Below are positions 1 through 5,683 of a stretch of DNA of 8,458 nucleotides, one piece after another. Under the pieces are notes generated by a model. That model searched no databases. It saw nothing but the letters and a program-made list of their open reading frames with translations, and had not been told where the DNA came from. The DNA is from Candidatus Magasanikiibacteriota bacterium (GTDB lineage Bacteria > Patescibacteriota > Patescibacteriia > Magasanikbacterales > 2-02-FULL-50-9b). How positions within the stretch are numbered: the stretch's first letter is position 1; each line of letters begins with the position of its first letter. The translations under genes and the position numbers were made by a program. The DNA lies in contig JAPLWO010000048.1 in the NCBI GenBank assembly GCA_026396555.1, positions 1 to 8,458 of the forward strand. The letters are read 5' to 3'.

Positions 1-318
1 GTCCGGATCAAGCGCATGTTCTGCATCAATATATGCAGCGATACCGCCCAACTTTTGAACTTCCGCAACAATATGCTGTGCCAACGTTGTTTTACCTGAA
101 GATTCAGGGCCGTAGATTTCAATCACACGTCCGCGTGGCACACCACCAACGCCGAGCGCGATATCCAAAGATAAACAACCGGTCGTCACAGAATCAACTT
201 GCATCGCGCGGCTTTCGCCAAGCGTCATAATTGCCCCATCGCCGAAACGTTCGCGAATTTGCGCGAGCGCTTCATCGGCTGCTTTTAATTTCTCATTCAC
301 CTCGTTCTTTTTTGCCAT
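1..318 (-). CDS. recA: Recombinase RecA, N-terminal 106 residues (gene cut by window edge)
   Basis: The reverse strand from an ATG at 318 reads MAKKNEVNEKLKAADEAL and continues without a stop to the window edge. It covers the N-terminal helix and the start of the ATPase core. The Walker A loop GPESSGKTT lies at residues 70-78 and is preceded by RGRVIEIY; AYIDAEHALDP follows at about residues 95-105. All are hallmark RecA sequences. RecA binds single-stranded DNA in the cytoplasm and catalyses ATP-dependent strand exchange for recombinational repair. About two thirds of the protein, including Walker B and the DNA-binding loops, is outside the window. The gene lies downstream of ftsK and a 179-residue gene on the same strand, but a hairpin terminator sits just before its start. 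No Shine-Dalgarno motif precedes the ATG; the upstream sequence is T-rich followed by CTTAGAAAT. The family call is certain. Confidence 0.97.
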   Translation of the reverse strand, partial: MAKKNEVNEKLKAADEALAQIRERFGDGAIMTLGESRAMQVDSVTTGCLSLDIALGVGGVPRGRVIEIYGPESSGKTTLAQHIVAEVQKLGGIAAYIDAEHALDPD

Positions 319-327
319 ATTTCTAAG

Positions 328-364
328 AAAAAAATAAGCCCATAGCGCGAATCGCTATGAGTCT
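328..364 (-). terminator. Intrinsic terminator or attenuator directly upstream of recA
   Basis: On the minus strand CATAGCG and CGCTATG pair perfectly around the loop ATTCG. The stem extends outward (AGACT against GGGCT, with one bulged A and one G-U pair) to about 11 bp. TA and seven T residues follow (334-328), and the recA ATG begins 9 nt after the T run. It could terminate transcription from ftsK and the 179-residue gene, or act as an attenuator on a recA transcript. A TAAAAT -10-like hexamer lies just upstream at 392-387, but its -35 region is poor, so the recA promoter is unresolved. No LexA-type box was seen. Confidence 0.7.
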
Positions 365-408
365 TCATGAATAACTGGAAGGATCTATTTTACTAACTGA
401 ACGAAAAC

Positions 409-948
409 TTAATTGAGGGGATGTTCCGATGTCGCGCTAGGGGAAAGGGAGAGAGGGGAAGCTGCAGCATTCGGAGCTTTCAGCATAATTGTTCGTGAGA
501 CAATTGTAAAGAGGCCGTGTTTTTTTGTTGCGCGAATTGAAATGTTGTTTGCGCCATATTGCAACTCAACCGGCTGCGCGAATGTTCCATCAGCATGTGA
601 AAACACTTCTTGACCATTAATTTCAACTGAAACTTCTGGAGCTGTGTGTCCGGCGACCATAACTTGAGGATCTGCGGTCACTGCATTTGCGTCAGTTGGT
701 GAATCGATCACTAATTGTGGCGGCGCAACAACGTGCCAAATTTGAAAACCAATGAAACCGAAAAATGCGAGTGCGCTCAACGCGCCAATCAGCCAACGAA
801 ATGACGCAGGTCCTCGTCCACATGAACGCGGTCGCGGCACTGATTGAAAAATATATTTTCCACGAAGCTGAAATGCATGCGCTTGACCGCGACCTTCGTG
901 CTCGCTATCAAACGGATTCAGTTCGTTACACAAACGTTTATTCGTCAT
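409..948 (-). CDS. Single-pass membrane protein with Ig/Big-like extracellular domain
   Basis: The 179-residue product has a polar, basic N-terminus (residues 1-50). One strongly hydrophobic helix follows (about 52-74, WLIGALSALAFFGFIGFQIW), then an external domain (about 78-158). That domain shows the beta-sandwich pattern of bacterial Ig-like or glucodextranase-B-like modules: IDSPTDANAV, VMVAGHTAPEVSVEINGQEV, DGTFAQPVELQYGANNISI. The tail is low-complexity Ala/Ser/Pro. The orientation is probably N-in with the domain outside. Its ATG lies inside the 3' end of ftsK (11-bp overlap), which suggests translational coupling, and it precedes recA. Domains of this kind bind proteins or carbohydrates at the cell surface; the actual role is unknown. 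Only a purine-rich stretch (AGAAAAAGAAC) precedes the ATG, with no real Shine-Dalgarno site. The fold assignment is by eye and moderately sure. Confidence 0.85.
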   Translation of the reverse strand: MTNKRLCNELNPFDSEHEGRGQAHAFQLRGKYIFQSVPRPRSCGRGPASFRWLIGALSALAFFGFIGFQIWHVVAPPQLVIDSPTDANAVTADPQVMVAGHTAPEVSVEINGQEVFSHADGTFAQPVELQYGANNISIRATKKHGLFTIVSRTIMLKAPNAAASPLSLSPSATSEHPLN

Positions 949-3364
949 GTTCTTTTTCTAAATCTTCTTCGCTAACTTCTTCGACATCCCACGGTGCAAC
1001 GTCCGCATCAAATTCGCTTTCATCACCCGCAGGAACTTCTTCGGCATCCATCACGTCGAGCATGCCACTATTTACCTCTAGCATTGTAGCATCTGCAGAC
1101 TTTAATGCCAAAATTTCTCGAGGTTTTGCACCATCGCCCGGACCTACAACTCCCGCTGCTTCAAGTTCGTCAATGATGCGAGCTGCACGTGCGTATCCTA
1201 ATTTCAAACGGCGTTGCAAAAGTGATGTTGAAGCTTTACCAGATTCGATAACAATTTCTTTTGCCTCGTCGTATAGCGAATCATGCTCTTCGCCCTTATC
1301 GCCGAATACAGTGCTCGAGCCAGCCGAAGGTTTTTCAACGACGAGTGGATTATATTCTGGCGCTGTGTCTGACTTCCAATAGTCAACAACTTTTTTCATT
1401 TCTTCTTCGCTCACGAACGCACCTTGAATACGTTTTGGACGTGACATGTCTGCGGTTTGGAGTAACATATCTCCACGACCCAATAATTTTTCTGCACCAC
1501 CCGAATCCAAAATCGTGCGTGAATCCGTAACTGACGCAACAGAGAACGCGATACGTGCAGGAATATTTGCTTTCATCAAACCGGTAATCACATCAACCGA
1601 TGGACGTTGTGTCGCAACGATTAAATGAATACCAACCGCGCGTGACATTTGAGCGAGGCGAACAATTCCGCCTTCCATTTCGGCGCCCGATTGCATCATC
1701 AAATCTGCGAGCTCATCGATAACAAAAACAATGTATGGTAATTTTTCCTGCGGCATTTTTTTGTTGTAAGACAAAATGTCGCGCGATCCAACTTTCGATA
1801 ATAAATCATAACGGCGTTCCATTTCTGAAATCGTCCATTTGAGTGCATTAACCGCGCGCTGCGTGTCAGTGATAACTGGCGTTAACAAATGTGGCAAACC
1901 GTTATACAAAGTTAATTCCACGCGTTTCGGATCCACCATGATCATGCGCAATGTTTCGTCAGTGTTCTGGTAGAGTAAACTTAAGAGCAAAGTATTTAAA
2001 CAAACTGTTTTTCCAGAACCGGTTGCACCTGCAACTAATAAGTGCGGCATTCTTGTTAAATCTGCGAGCCACACTTTTCCAGACACATCTTTTCCCAGTG
2101 ACATTTGCATGTTGCTTGAACGACGTTGAAATTCTTCTGCTTCCAAAAGTTCGCGCAATGTTACGAGTGCGACACGTTCGTTTGGTACTTCAATTCCAAC
2201 ATATGGTTTTCCCGGAATTGGAGCTTCGATACGAATTGGATGCGCAGAAAGTGCGAGCGCGAGGTCATTGCTGAGTGCAGTGATGCGAGAAATTTTTACG
2301 CCGCGATCTGGATGAATTGCATACTGCGTAACTGAAGGACCAGTTCGCACTTCTGCGAGCTCACATCCGATTCCAAATTGTTTGAGCGTGTCGACAATAA
2401 TTTGTCCGTTTGATTTTGTGTCGCCCGCACCTGGCTTTGATTTATTTGCTTGCAACAAATCAAACGCAGGAAGCGGTTTAAAAACAGCGCGACGTTTTGC
2501 AGGAACTGGCAACATTTCTTGCACACCTTTGATTGGCGCGCCTGCTGCAGCTGGTTCTGGAATTTCTTCCTCTTCTTCCACAGCCTCTTCAACTTCAGAA
2601 ACTTCTTCTTCTGCCGCATGATTTGCCGGCGCTGCTGCACTTGGAATTCGATGCTGCGACATTTCTGGAAGCGGTTCGTCGGTCGCGGTTGTTGCAACTG
2701 CGGTTCGTGTAAACATTAAACTACTCGCAAACCAATTCCATATCGCGCCAAAAAATCCACCGATCGCGCGACCGATTTGTGACAGTGTCACATTTGCAAT
2801 GAGCATGATTGAGAGGAGTGTAAAAATGCAGAGAACGGGAACTGCTGCATAAATACTGGTGTAGCGCATGAGCGGATAGGCGAGAATGAGGCCAACTAAT
2901 CCACCGTTGTAACCTTGCATTGCGATGCTGACCATGTCATCAACCGGAACAAAAATATGCGCGAGTGCGTTGATCGAAAGTAAAAATAACGTGAAGCCAA
3001 TAATGTGATGTGGTTTTCGTTCCATCTGTTCTTCGCGTTCGTAAATCACGGCCCAAACAACGAGTAACACAGGAACAACGTAACGTGCGACGCCGAAAAT
3101 AAGGCGCAAAAAATTATCAATAAATATTCCAACAACACCAGCAGCGCTAAAAAGTGAAAGGCCCGAGAGCAAAGCTGCGAGTGCAAGTAAAATCGGAATT
3201 AAGATTCGCTTGGTTTCGTTGCTGAGCGGTTTTGAAATTCCGGTTGGCGTTCCTGATGGAGCAGCGTTTGTTTCACGGCGTGGTGAGCGTTCACGTGTGC
3301 GAGTAGTACGGCGTGTTGGTTGCTGTTCGACTGGATTTCGGTTGGGAGATGTGCGGATTGGCAT
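938..3364 (-). CDS. ftsK: DNA translocase FtsK/SpoIIIE family
   Basis: The 808-residue product is a septum-anchored, ATP-driven hexameric DNA pump that clears and resolves chromosomes at division. A basic N-terminus (1-50) precedes a hydrophobic region of four to five membrane helices (about 54-191). An acidic Glu-rich linker (about 252-269) leads to the motor. Walker A GATGSGKT is at about 446-453, preceded by MPHLLVA. Walker B VFVIDELAD is at about 546-554, followed by GIHLIVATQRPSVDVITG. The C-terminal gamma winged helix (about 697-759, LYDEAKEIV...LLQRRLKLGYARAARIIDELE) normally reads KOPS/SRS-type polarity motifs. The protein ends in an acidic tail. An in-frame TTG at 3382 is possible, but it lies upstream of the transcription start predicted from the extended -10 at 3393-3385, so the ATG at 3364 is preferred. 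That leaves a leader of only about 14 nt, without Shine-Dalgarno. The length is normal for the family. Confidence 0.97.
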   Translation of the reverse strand: MPIRTSPNRNPVEQQPTRRTTRTRERSPRRETNAAPSGTPTGISKPLSNETKRILIPILLALAALLSGLSLFSAAGVVGIFIDNFLRLIFGVARYVVPVLLVVWAVIYEREEQMERKPHHIIGFTLFLLSINALAHIFVPVDDMVSIAMQGYNGGLVGLILAYPLMRYTSIYAAVPVLCIFTLLSIMLIANVTLSQIGRAIGGFFGAIWNWFASSLMFTRTAVATTATDEPLPEMSQHRIPSAAAPANHAAEEEVSEVEEAVEEEEEIPEPAAAGAPIKGVQEMLPVPAKRRAVFKPLPAFDLLQANKSKPGAGDTKSNGQIIVDTLKQFGIGCELAEVRTGPSVTQYAIHPDRGVKISRITALSNDLALALSAHPIRIEAPIPGKPYVGIEVPNERVALVTLRELLEAEEFQRRSSNMQMSLGKDVSGKVWLADLTRMPHLLVAGATGSGKTVCLNTLLLSLLYQNTDETLRMIMVDPKRVELTLYNGLPHLLTPVITDTQRAVNALKWTISEMERRYDLLSKVGSRDILSYNKKMPQEKLPYIVFVIDELADLMMQSGAEMEGGIVRLAQMSRAVGIHLIVATQRPSVDVITGLMKANIPARIAFSVASVTDSRTILDSGGAEKLLGRGDMLLQTADMSRPKRIQGAFVSEEEMKKVVDYWKSDTAPEYNPLVVEKPSAGSSTVFGDKGEEHDSLYDEAKEIVIESGKASTSLLQRRLKLGYARAARIIDELEAAGVVGPGDGAKPREILALKSADATMLEVNSGMLDVMDAEEVPAGDESEFDADVAPWDVEEVSEEDLEKEHDE

Positions 3365-3382
3365 GTAAAAATGTTGCGTCAA

Positions 3383-3597
3383 TTATTATAGCACTTTTTT
3401 GAAACTAAAAATATCTAAGAATTATGTTGTGTACATCAGCTCACGCGTCAACGCGTTCCTGCGACGCGTTGCGCTGTCTCTCGGTCGCGTCAGTTTCGCA
3501 AAGCGAAACACCAAGCTGACGCAACCTCCGAGACGAGCTTCTGCACACAATATAATTCTTGGGTTTGCTACGAGTTTTAAAAAAGTGCCGATAATAA
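3383..3597. repeat. 215-bp nested imperfect palindrome
   Basis: Outer arms: TTATTAT-A-GCACTTTTTTGAAAC (3383-3405) mirrors 3574-3597, which in reverse complement reads TTATTAT-CG-GCACTTTTTTAAAAC. Inner arms: 3417-3442 and 3535-3560 match at 22 of 26 positions (AAGAATTATnTTGTGTnCA, then AGCTC). Between them lie two hairpins. One is CAACGCGT (3449-3456) with ACGCGTTG (3464-3471). The other is a three-part stem: TCTCGG/CCGAGA, GCGTCAG/CTGACGC and TTTCGC/GCGAAA around an AAA loop (3479-3533). The result would be a long helix ending in a three-way junction, in DNA or RNA. It encodes no transposase. It may be a MITE-like element, a structured RNA or an inverted duplication of the promoter region. 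No target-site duplication was found. Confidence 0.8.
3385..3393 (-). promoter_or_regulatory. Extended -10 promoter of ftsK
   Basis: The minus strand reads TGCTATAAT, an exact match to the extended -10 consensus TGnTATAAT. No convincing -35 lies 16-18 bp upstream, as is usual for extended -10 promoters. The predicted start near 3378 gives a leader of about 14 nt to the ftsK ATG. The -10 is the outermost part of the left arm of the 215-bp palindrome, so extrusion or protein binding there would affect this promoter. Confidence 0.65.
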
Positions 3598-3636
3598 AAA
3601 AAACGGTGTAGAGAAAGCGCGGGCTTTCTCTACACC
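3596..3636 (-). terminator. Strong intrinsic terminator
   Basis: On the minus strand GGTGTAGAGAAAGC and GCTTTCTCTACACC form a perfect 14-bp stem (3636-3623 with 3618-3605) around a 4-nt loop. G and eight T residues follow (3603-3596). No equivalent T run follows on the plus strand, so it is directional. It ends transcription of the candidate RNA below and any read-through from the 228-residue gene, which insulates the ftsK promoter. Confidence 0.92.
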
Positions 3637-3806
3637 TAACAGTTACGCGCACCTTTGTTACGAGGCGCACCAAGTGGTTATGAGTGGGATTCATTCGGCG
3701 AGCGATCTATTACGAATTCTTTAAAGGCGTGCTGTTTCTAAACACACCTCCTCGCTGTCAACACGTTTCCACAACTCTTATCAACCGTTCTTGATTTTTC
3801 ACTGCT
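3596..3806 (-). ncRNA. Candidate ~200-nt noncoding RNA of unknown family
   Basis: A promoter-like pair (3841-3813) and a perfect terminator (3636-3596) enclose a stretch with no convincing ORF. Inside are a hairpin-forming segment GGTGTG...CACGCC and an imperfect direct repeat, GGTGCGCCTCGTAAC then GGTGCGCGTAAC, separated by AAA. A GAGGAGG purine block has no well-placed start codon; the only close one is a GTG opening an 11-codon frame. It was compared by eye with tmRNA, SRP RNA, RNase P RNA and tRNA, and none fits. A 6S-like RNA cannot be excluded. The alternative is that it is simply a long 3' UTR of the 228-residue gene, whose stop codon is only 7 nt upstream of the promoter. Confidence 0.35.
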
Positions 3807-3812
3807 GACAAA

Positions 3813-3841
3813 ACACTAGCAGTCAGACGCCGGAAAGTCAA
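3813..3841 (-). promoter_or_regulatory. Promoter-like pair for the candidate RNA
   Basis: The minus strand has TTGACT (3841-3836), a 17-bp spacer, then TAGTGT (3818-3813). The -10 is preceded by TGC, giving an extended -10 context. The -35 matches consensus at 5 of 6 positions; the -10 is weak. An inverted repeat ACTGCT/AGCAGT (3801-3806 and 3818-3823) straddles the -10 and start region and could be an operator. Confidence 0.5.
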
Positions 3842-3847
3842 GATGAT

Positions 3848-4534
3848 TTACTTCGATGGCTCTGTCGCACTCGACTCCGGATACATATCAATGTGCAGCT
3901 TGAAGACTGCGCCGAGAATTCGTTTGAGCAGCACGTACACAAACGGCAGAATCGCAACCATGGGTTTCGCCCAACTGTAATTGTCGCCGAGCCATAACAT
4001 GGTTGCGGTTATGTGAACGATGGCAATGATACTGAAGACAGCGGAAAGGATCGGTTTGAGCGGCTTTTTTTGAGCTAATGCGAGCCAATCCTCCATGTCC
4101 TTGATATTTGGGGCTGGTTTGGTATCCTTGATGTTATCTTTTGCTGCTTGCTTTATGCGTTCAGCCATAATCCACTTGCCAAACGCGATGAATTTCGGAA
4201 CGAGCACCTTCAGGACAAGGGCGCGCACGCCAACGCTCAGCACAAATTGGATTCCAGCGCTTGCGGCTACAAGCCAGAGAAGGATCGGCGCAAGTTCGGG
4301 GTGAAAAAACAGCGTGAGCACGGGCGATAAGTACAAAATCTGTGCGATGTAGTCAAACGTGCCGTGTTGCACGATCGCTCCGAACGCCCGACTTTTCGGG
4401 TTTGGATCGTACGGACTTGTTTTTCGAATCATGCCGACCATTGCTTTGATACGCTCTTGGTCGTCATTTTTTCGTTCGATCGCGTAGATCACGAACAACA
4501 GTGTTTCAATGATCAAGCTTGCTAGAACCGGCAT
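3848..4534 (-). CDS. Multi-pass membrane protein of unknown function (228 aa)
   Basis: I do not recognise the family. The sequence has hydrophobic segments at about residues 1-18, 62-78, 82-116 (probably two helices), 161-182 and 189-206. Charged loops separate them, including a basic/acidic stretch at 21-50 (ERKNDDQERIK) and a Lys-rich loop at 126-160. An in-frame TTG at 4588 would give 246 residues, but the ATG at 4534 has a perfect AAGGAGG five bases upstream, so 228 residues is the better call. The gene is monocistronic: its own promoter (4607-4579) follows the terminator of the upstream operon. There is no partner gene, transporter motif or catalytic signature to suggest a role. Base composition is intermediate between the GC-rich operon upstream and the core genes. 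Confidence 0.85.
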   Translation of the reverse strand: MPVLASLIIETLLFVIYAIERKNDDQERIKAMVGMIRKTSPYDPNPKSRAFGAIVQHGTFDYIAQILYLSPVLTLFFHPELAPILLWLVAASAGIQFVLSVGVRALVLKVLVPKFIAFGKWIMAERIKQAAKDNIKDTKPAPNIKDMEDWLALAQKKPLKPILSAVFSIIAIVHITATMLWLGDNYSWAKPMVAILPFVYVLLKRILGAVFKLHIDMYPESSATEPSK

Positions 4535-4539
4535 CAGAG

Positions 4540-4546
4540 CCTCCTT
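4540..4546 (-). promoter_or_regulatory. Ribosome binding site AAGGAGG deciding the start of the 228-residue gene
   Basis: AAGGAGG, fully complementary to the usual 16S rRNA 3' end, is separated by CTCTG from the ATG at 4534. The alternative TTG at 4588 has no such site. Core genes in this window lack comparable motifs. Confidence 0.85.
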
Positions 4547-4578
4547 GCTATGGTTGGGGTTCAGTGTGAACGTCTTGG

Positions 4579-4607
4579 ACGTTATCAAAATTACGACTTT
4601 GTGTCAA
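4579..4607 (-). promoter_or_regulatory. Promoter of the 228-residue membrane protein gene
   Basis: A perfect -35 TTGACA (4607-4602) is followed either by GATAAC (4586-4581, 15-bp spacer, 4 of 6 matches) or by TAACGT (4584-4579, 17-bp spacer, 3 of 6). The spacing is imperfect in both cases. It is located immediately after the terminator of the upstream operon. The predicted leader is about 40 nt. Confidence 0.5.
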
Positions 4608-4618
4608 CGAATCATAAT

Positions 4619-4670
4619 AAAAAAAATGACCCGGCCGACGAACTGCAGGTTGTGCAATTCGCGGGCCGGG
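4619..4670 (-). terminator. Intrinsic terminator of the 234/74-residue operon
   Basis: On the minus strand CCCGGCC (4670-4664) pairs with GGCCGGG (4636-4630). The same hairpin continues inward through CGAA/TTCG and TGCA/TGCA to a 5-nt loop. After three bases comes a run of eight T residues (4626-4619). It lies 25 nt after the stop codon of the 74-residue gene. Confidence 0.88.
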
Positions 4671-4694
4671 CTTTGTCCTTGGCGGACTCTTGAC

Positions 4695-4919
4695 TTACGC
4701 GTGCGCCGCGCACTTCGTCGAGGGGCCGAAGGCTTCCTCAAGCGAGCGTGCGAACACGACGACCTCTGTGCGGCGCGGCTGGTGCCACGCCTGCGTCACC
4801 GTACGACGCGGCGTCGGGACGGGGTTCGAGTCCCGCAAGCCGGAGCTGCGCATCGCACCGCCCATGGCTTCCTGTGAACGTTCGACCCGACCGAGAAACG
4901 TTGAGCTCATTCCTTTCAT
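4695..4919 (-). CDS. Small hypothetical protein (74 aa)
   Basis: Second gene of the minus-strand operon; family not recognised. The start is chosen because GGAGG stands five bases before the ATG at 4919 (product MKGMSSTFLGRVERSQEAMG...). In-frame starts further upstream (ATG 4931, ATG 5057) lack such a site, and the longest would overlap the preceding gene. The protein is Arg-rich and soluble, with a proline-rich middle (SNPVPTPRR) and a C-terminus ending KCAAHA; it has no membrane segment. A 7-bp hairpin with one G-U pair (4952-4946 with 4941-4935) sits in the 59-nt gap after the upstream gene. Caution: the DSNPVP stretch is opposite a tRNA T-loop-like sequence on the plus strand, so the ORF could be spurious. 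The good ribosome site and the terminator shortly after its stop argue for translation. Confidence 0.55.
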   Translation of the reverse strand: MKGMSSTFLGRVERSQEAMGGAMRSSGLRDSNPVPTPRRTVTQAWHQPRRTEVVVFARSLEEAFGPSTKCAAHA

Positions 4920-4978
4920 GACTTCCTCCATTCTGCGCAGGCTGTCCTGCACGTGTTGATGTTCGTAACCTGAACTTT

Positions 4979-5683
4979 CTAGCAGGTCGCCCGAGCGAAG
5001 CGCATCGGATTCTGCAGAGTTTCCTCGAGCAGCTCCCGCATCGTCTTCTTCGTGCAACCAACCGGCTTGCGTTCCACCGGATTGGCTTGGGCAACGACGG
5101 GTTCAACCACTTTCGCGGCCGAAATCGTCGTGCGCGGCTTCAACGCCGCGAGCATTTCCGAGTCGCGCTTCTGCACGATCGGCTTGCTCGCGCTGGTGTT
5201 GAGCCACGTCGAACCGGTTGCCGTGAACACCAGGTGGGCCTTTTCGGCCTCGCTGATGTTCTTTGCGCGGTGCCAGTTGAACGTATGCTCAGCGCCGATC
5301 ACCTCCACGGTGTTCACATCGACTTCCGCCGCTTGGAACTCCTGATGGAACTCCACGCACGTGTCGAGGAACAGCGCCCAGCCTTCTTCGGGCATGTCGA
5401 ACGGCTTGGTCAAGATCACGCGCTTGCGCGGGGTCTCGTCGTCGAACTTGTCGATGATCGGATTCGGGTAGGGCTTCACGCCCTTGAAATTCCGCGGCCG
5501 CTGGGGCAGACGCGGCGAACCGTCGGTGTTCAACGGCCAGCCGGCCGGCAACTGACCGGACAGGTACAGGGTCATTTCCGCGGACCATTTGATCTCGCTC
5601 AACAGCGCGTTTTTGCGCACCGTGCGGGCCTGCCGCTTCAGCGTTGCGAGGGAAGGAGTGTTTTTCTTGTTCGTGCTGCGCAT
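4979..5683 (-). CDS. Hypothetical protein (234 aa), GC-rich gene
   Basis: First gene of a two-gene minus-strand operon. I do not recognise the family. Residues 1-35 are basic (Lys/Arg-rich, LKRQARTVRKNALLSEIKW). Residues 45-98 are Pro/Arg-rich (GWPLNTDGSPRLPQRPRNFKG). Residues 98-165 look like a compact alpha/beta domain with several Trp and Phe residues (EEGWALFLDTCVEFHQEF, EHTFNWHRAKNISEAEKAH). A Lys/Ala/Pro-rich linker follows, then a short C-terminal helix (TMRELLEETL). There is no membrane segment, signal peptide or catalytic signature. Two nearby ATGs exist. The one at 5683 has GGAG seven bases upstream, while the one at 5689 is only one base from it, so 234 residues is preferred. G+C is clearly higher than in ftsK or rpoB. 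Expression probably comes from the promoter at 6008-5980 through a structured leader. A nucleic-acid-binding role is conceivable from the basic N-terminus, but unsupported. Confidence 0.8.
   Translation of the reverse strand: MRSTNKKNTPSLATLKRQARTVRKNALLSEIKWSAEMTLYLSGQLPAGWPLNTDGSPRLPQRPRNFKGVKPYPNPIIDKFDDETPRKRVILTKPFDMPEEGWALFLDTCVEFHQEFQAAEVDVNTVEVIGAEHTFNWHRAKNISEAEKAHLVFTATGSTWLNTSASKPIVQKRDSEMLAALKPRTTISAAKVVEPVVAQANPVERKPVGCTKKTMRELLEETLQNPMRFARATC

Noticed and set aside
319..408. LexA/SOS box upstream of recA
   Set aside because: Neither CTGT-N8-ACAG nor GAAC-N4-GTTC type palindromes were found in this stretch.
3365..3382. TTG start extending ftsK by six codons
   Set aside because: It lies upstream of the transcription start predicted from the TGCTATAAT element; the ATG at 3364 fits the promoter.
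3422..3694. Minus-strand 90-codon frame through the palindrome
   Set aside because: It reads straight across a perfect terminator and both palindrome arms, and has no ribosome binding site.
4535..4588. TTG start extending the membrane protein to 246 residues
   Set aside because: The extension contains the AAGGAGG site of the downstream ATG and overlaps the promoter -10 region.
4763..4844. Functional tRNA gene on the plus strand
   Set aside because: Poor acceptor pairing, no U33 or U8, unusual variable region, no CCA. It is kept only as a low-interest trace.
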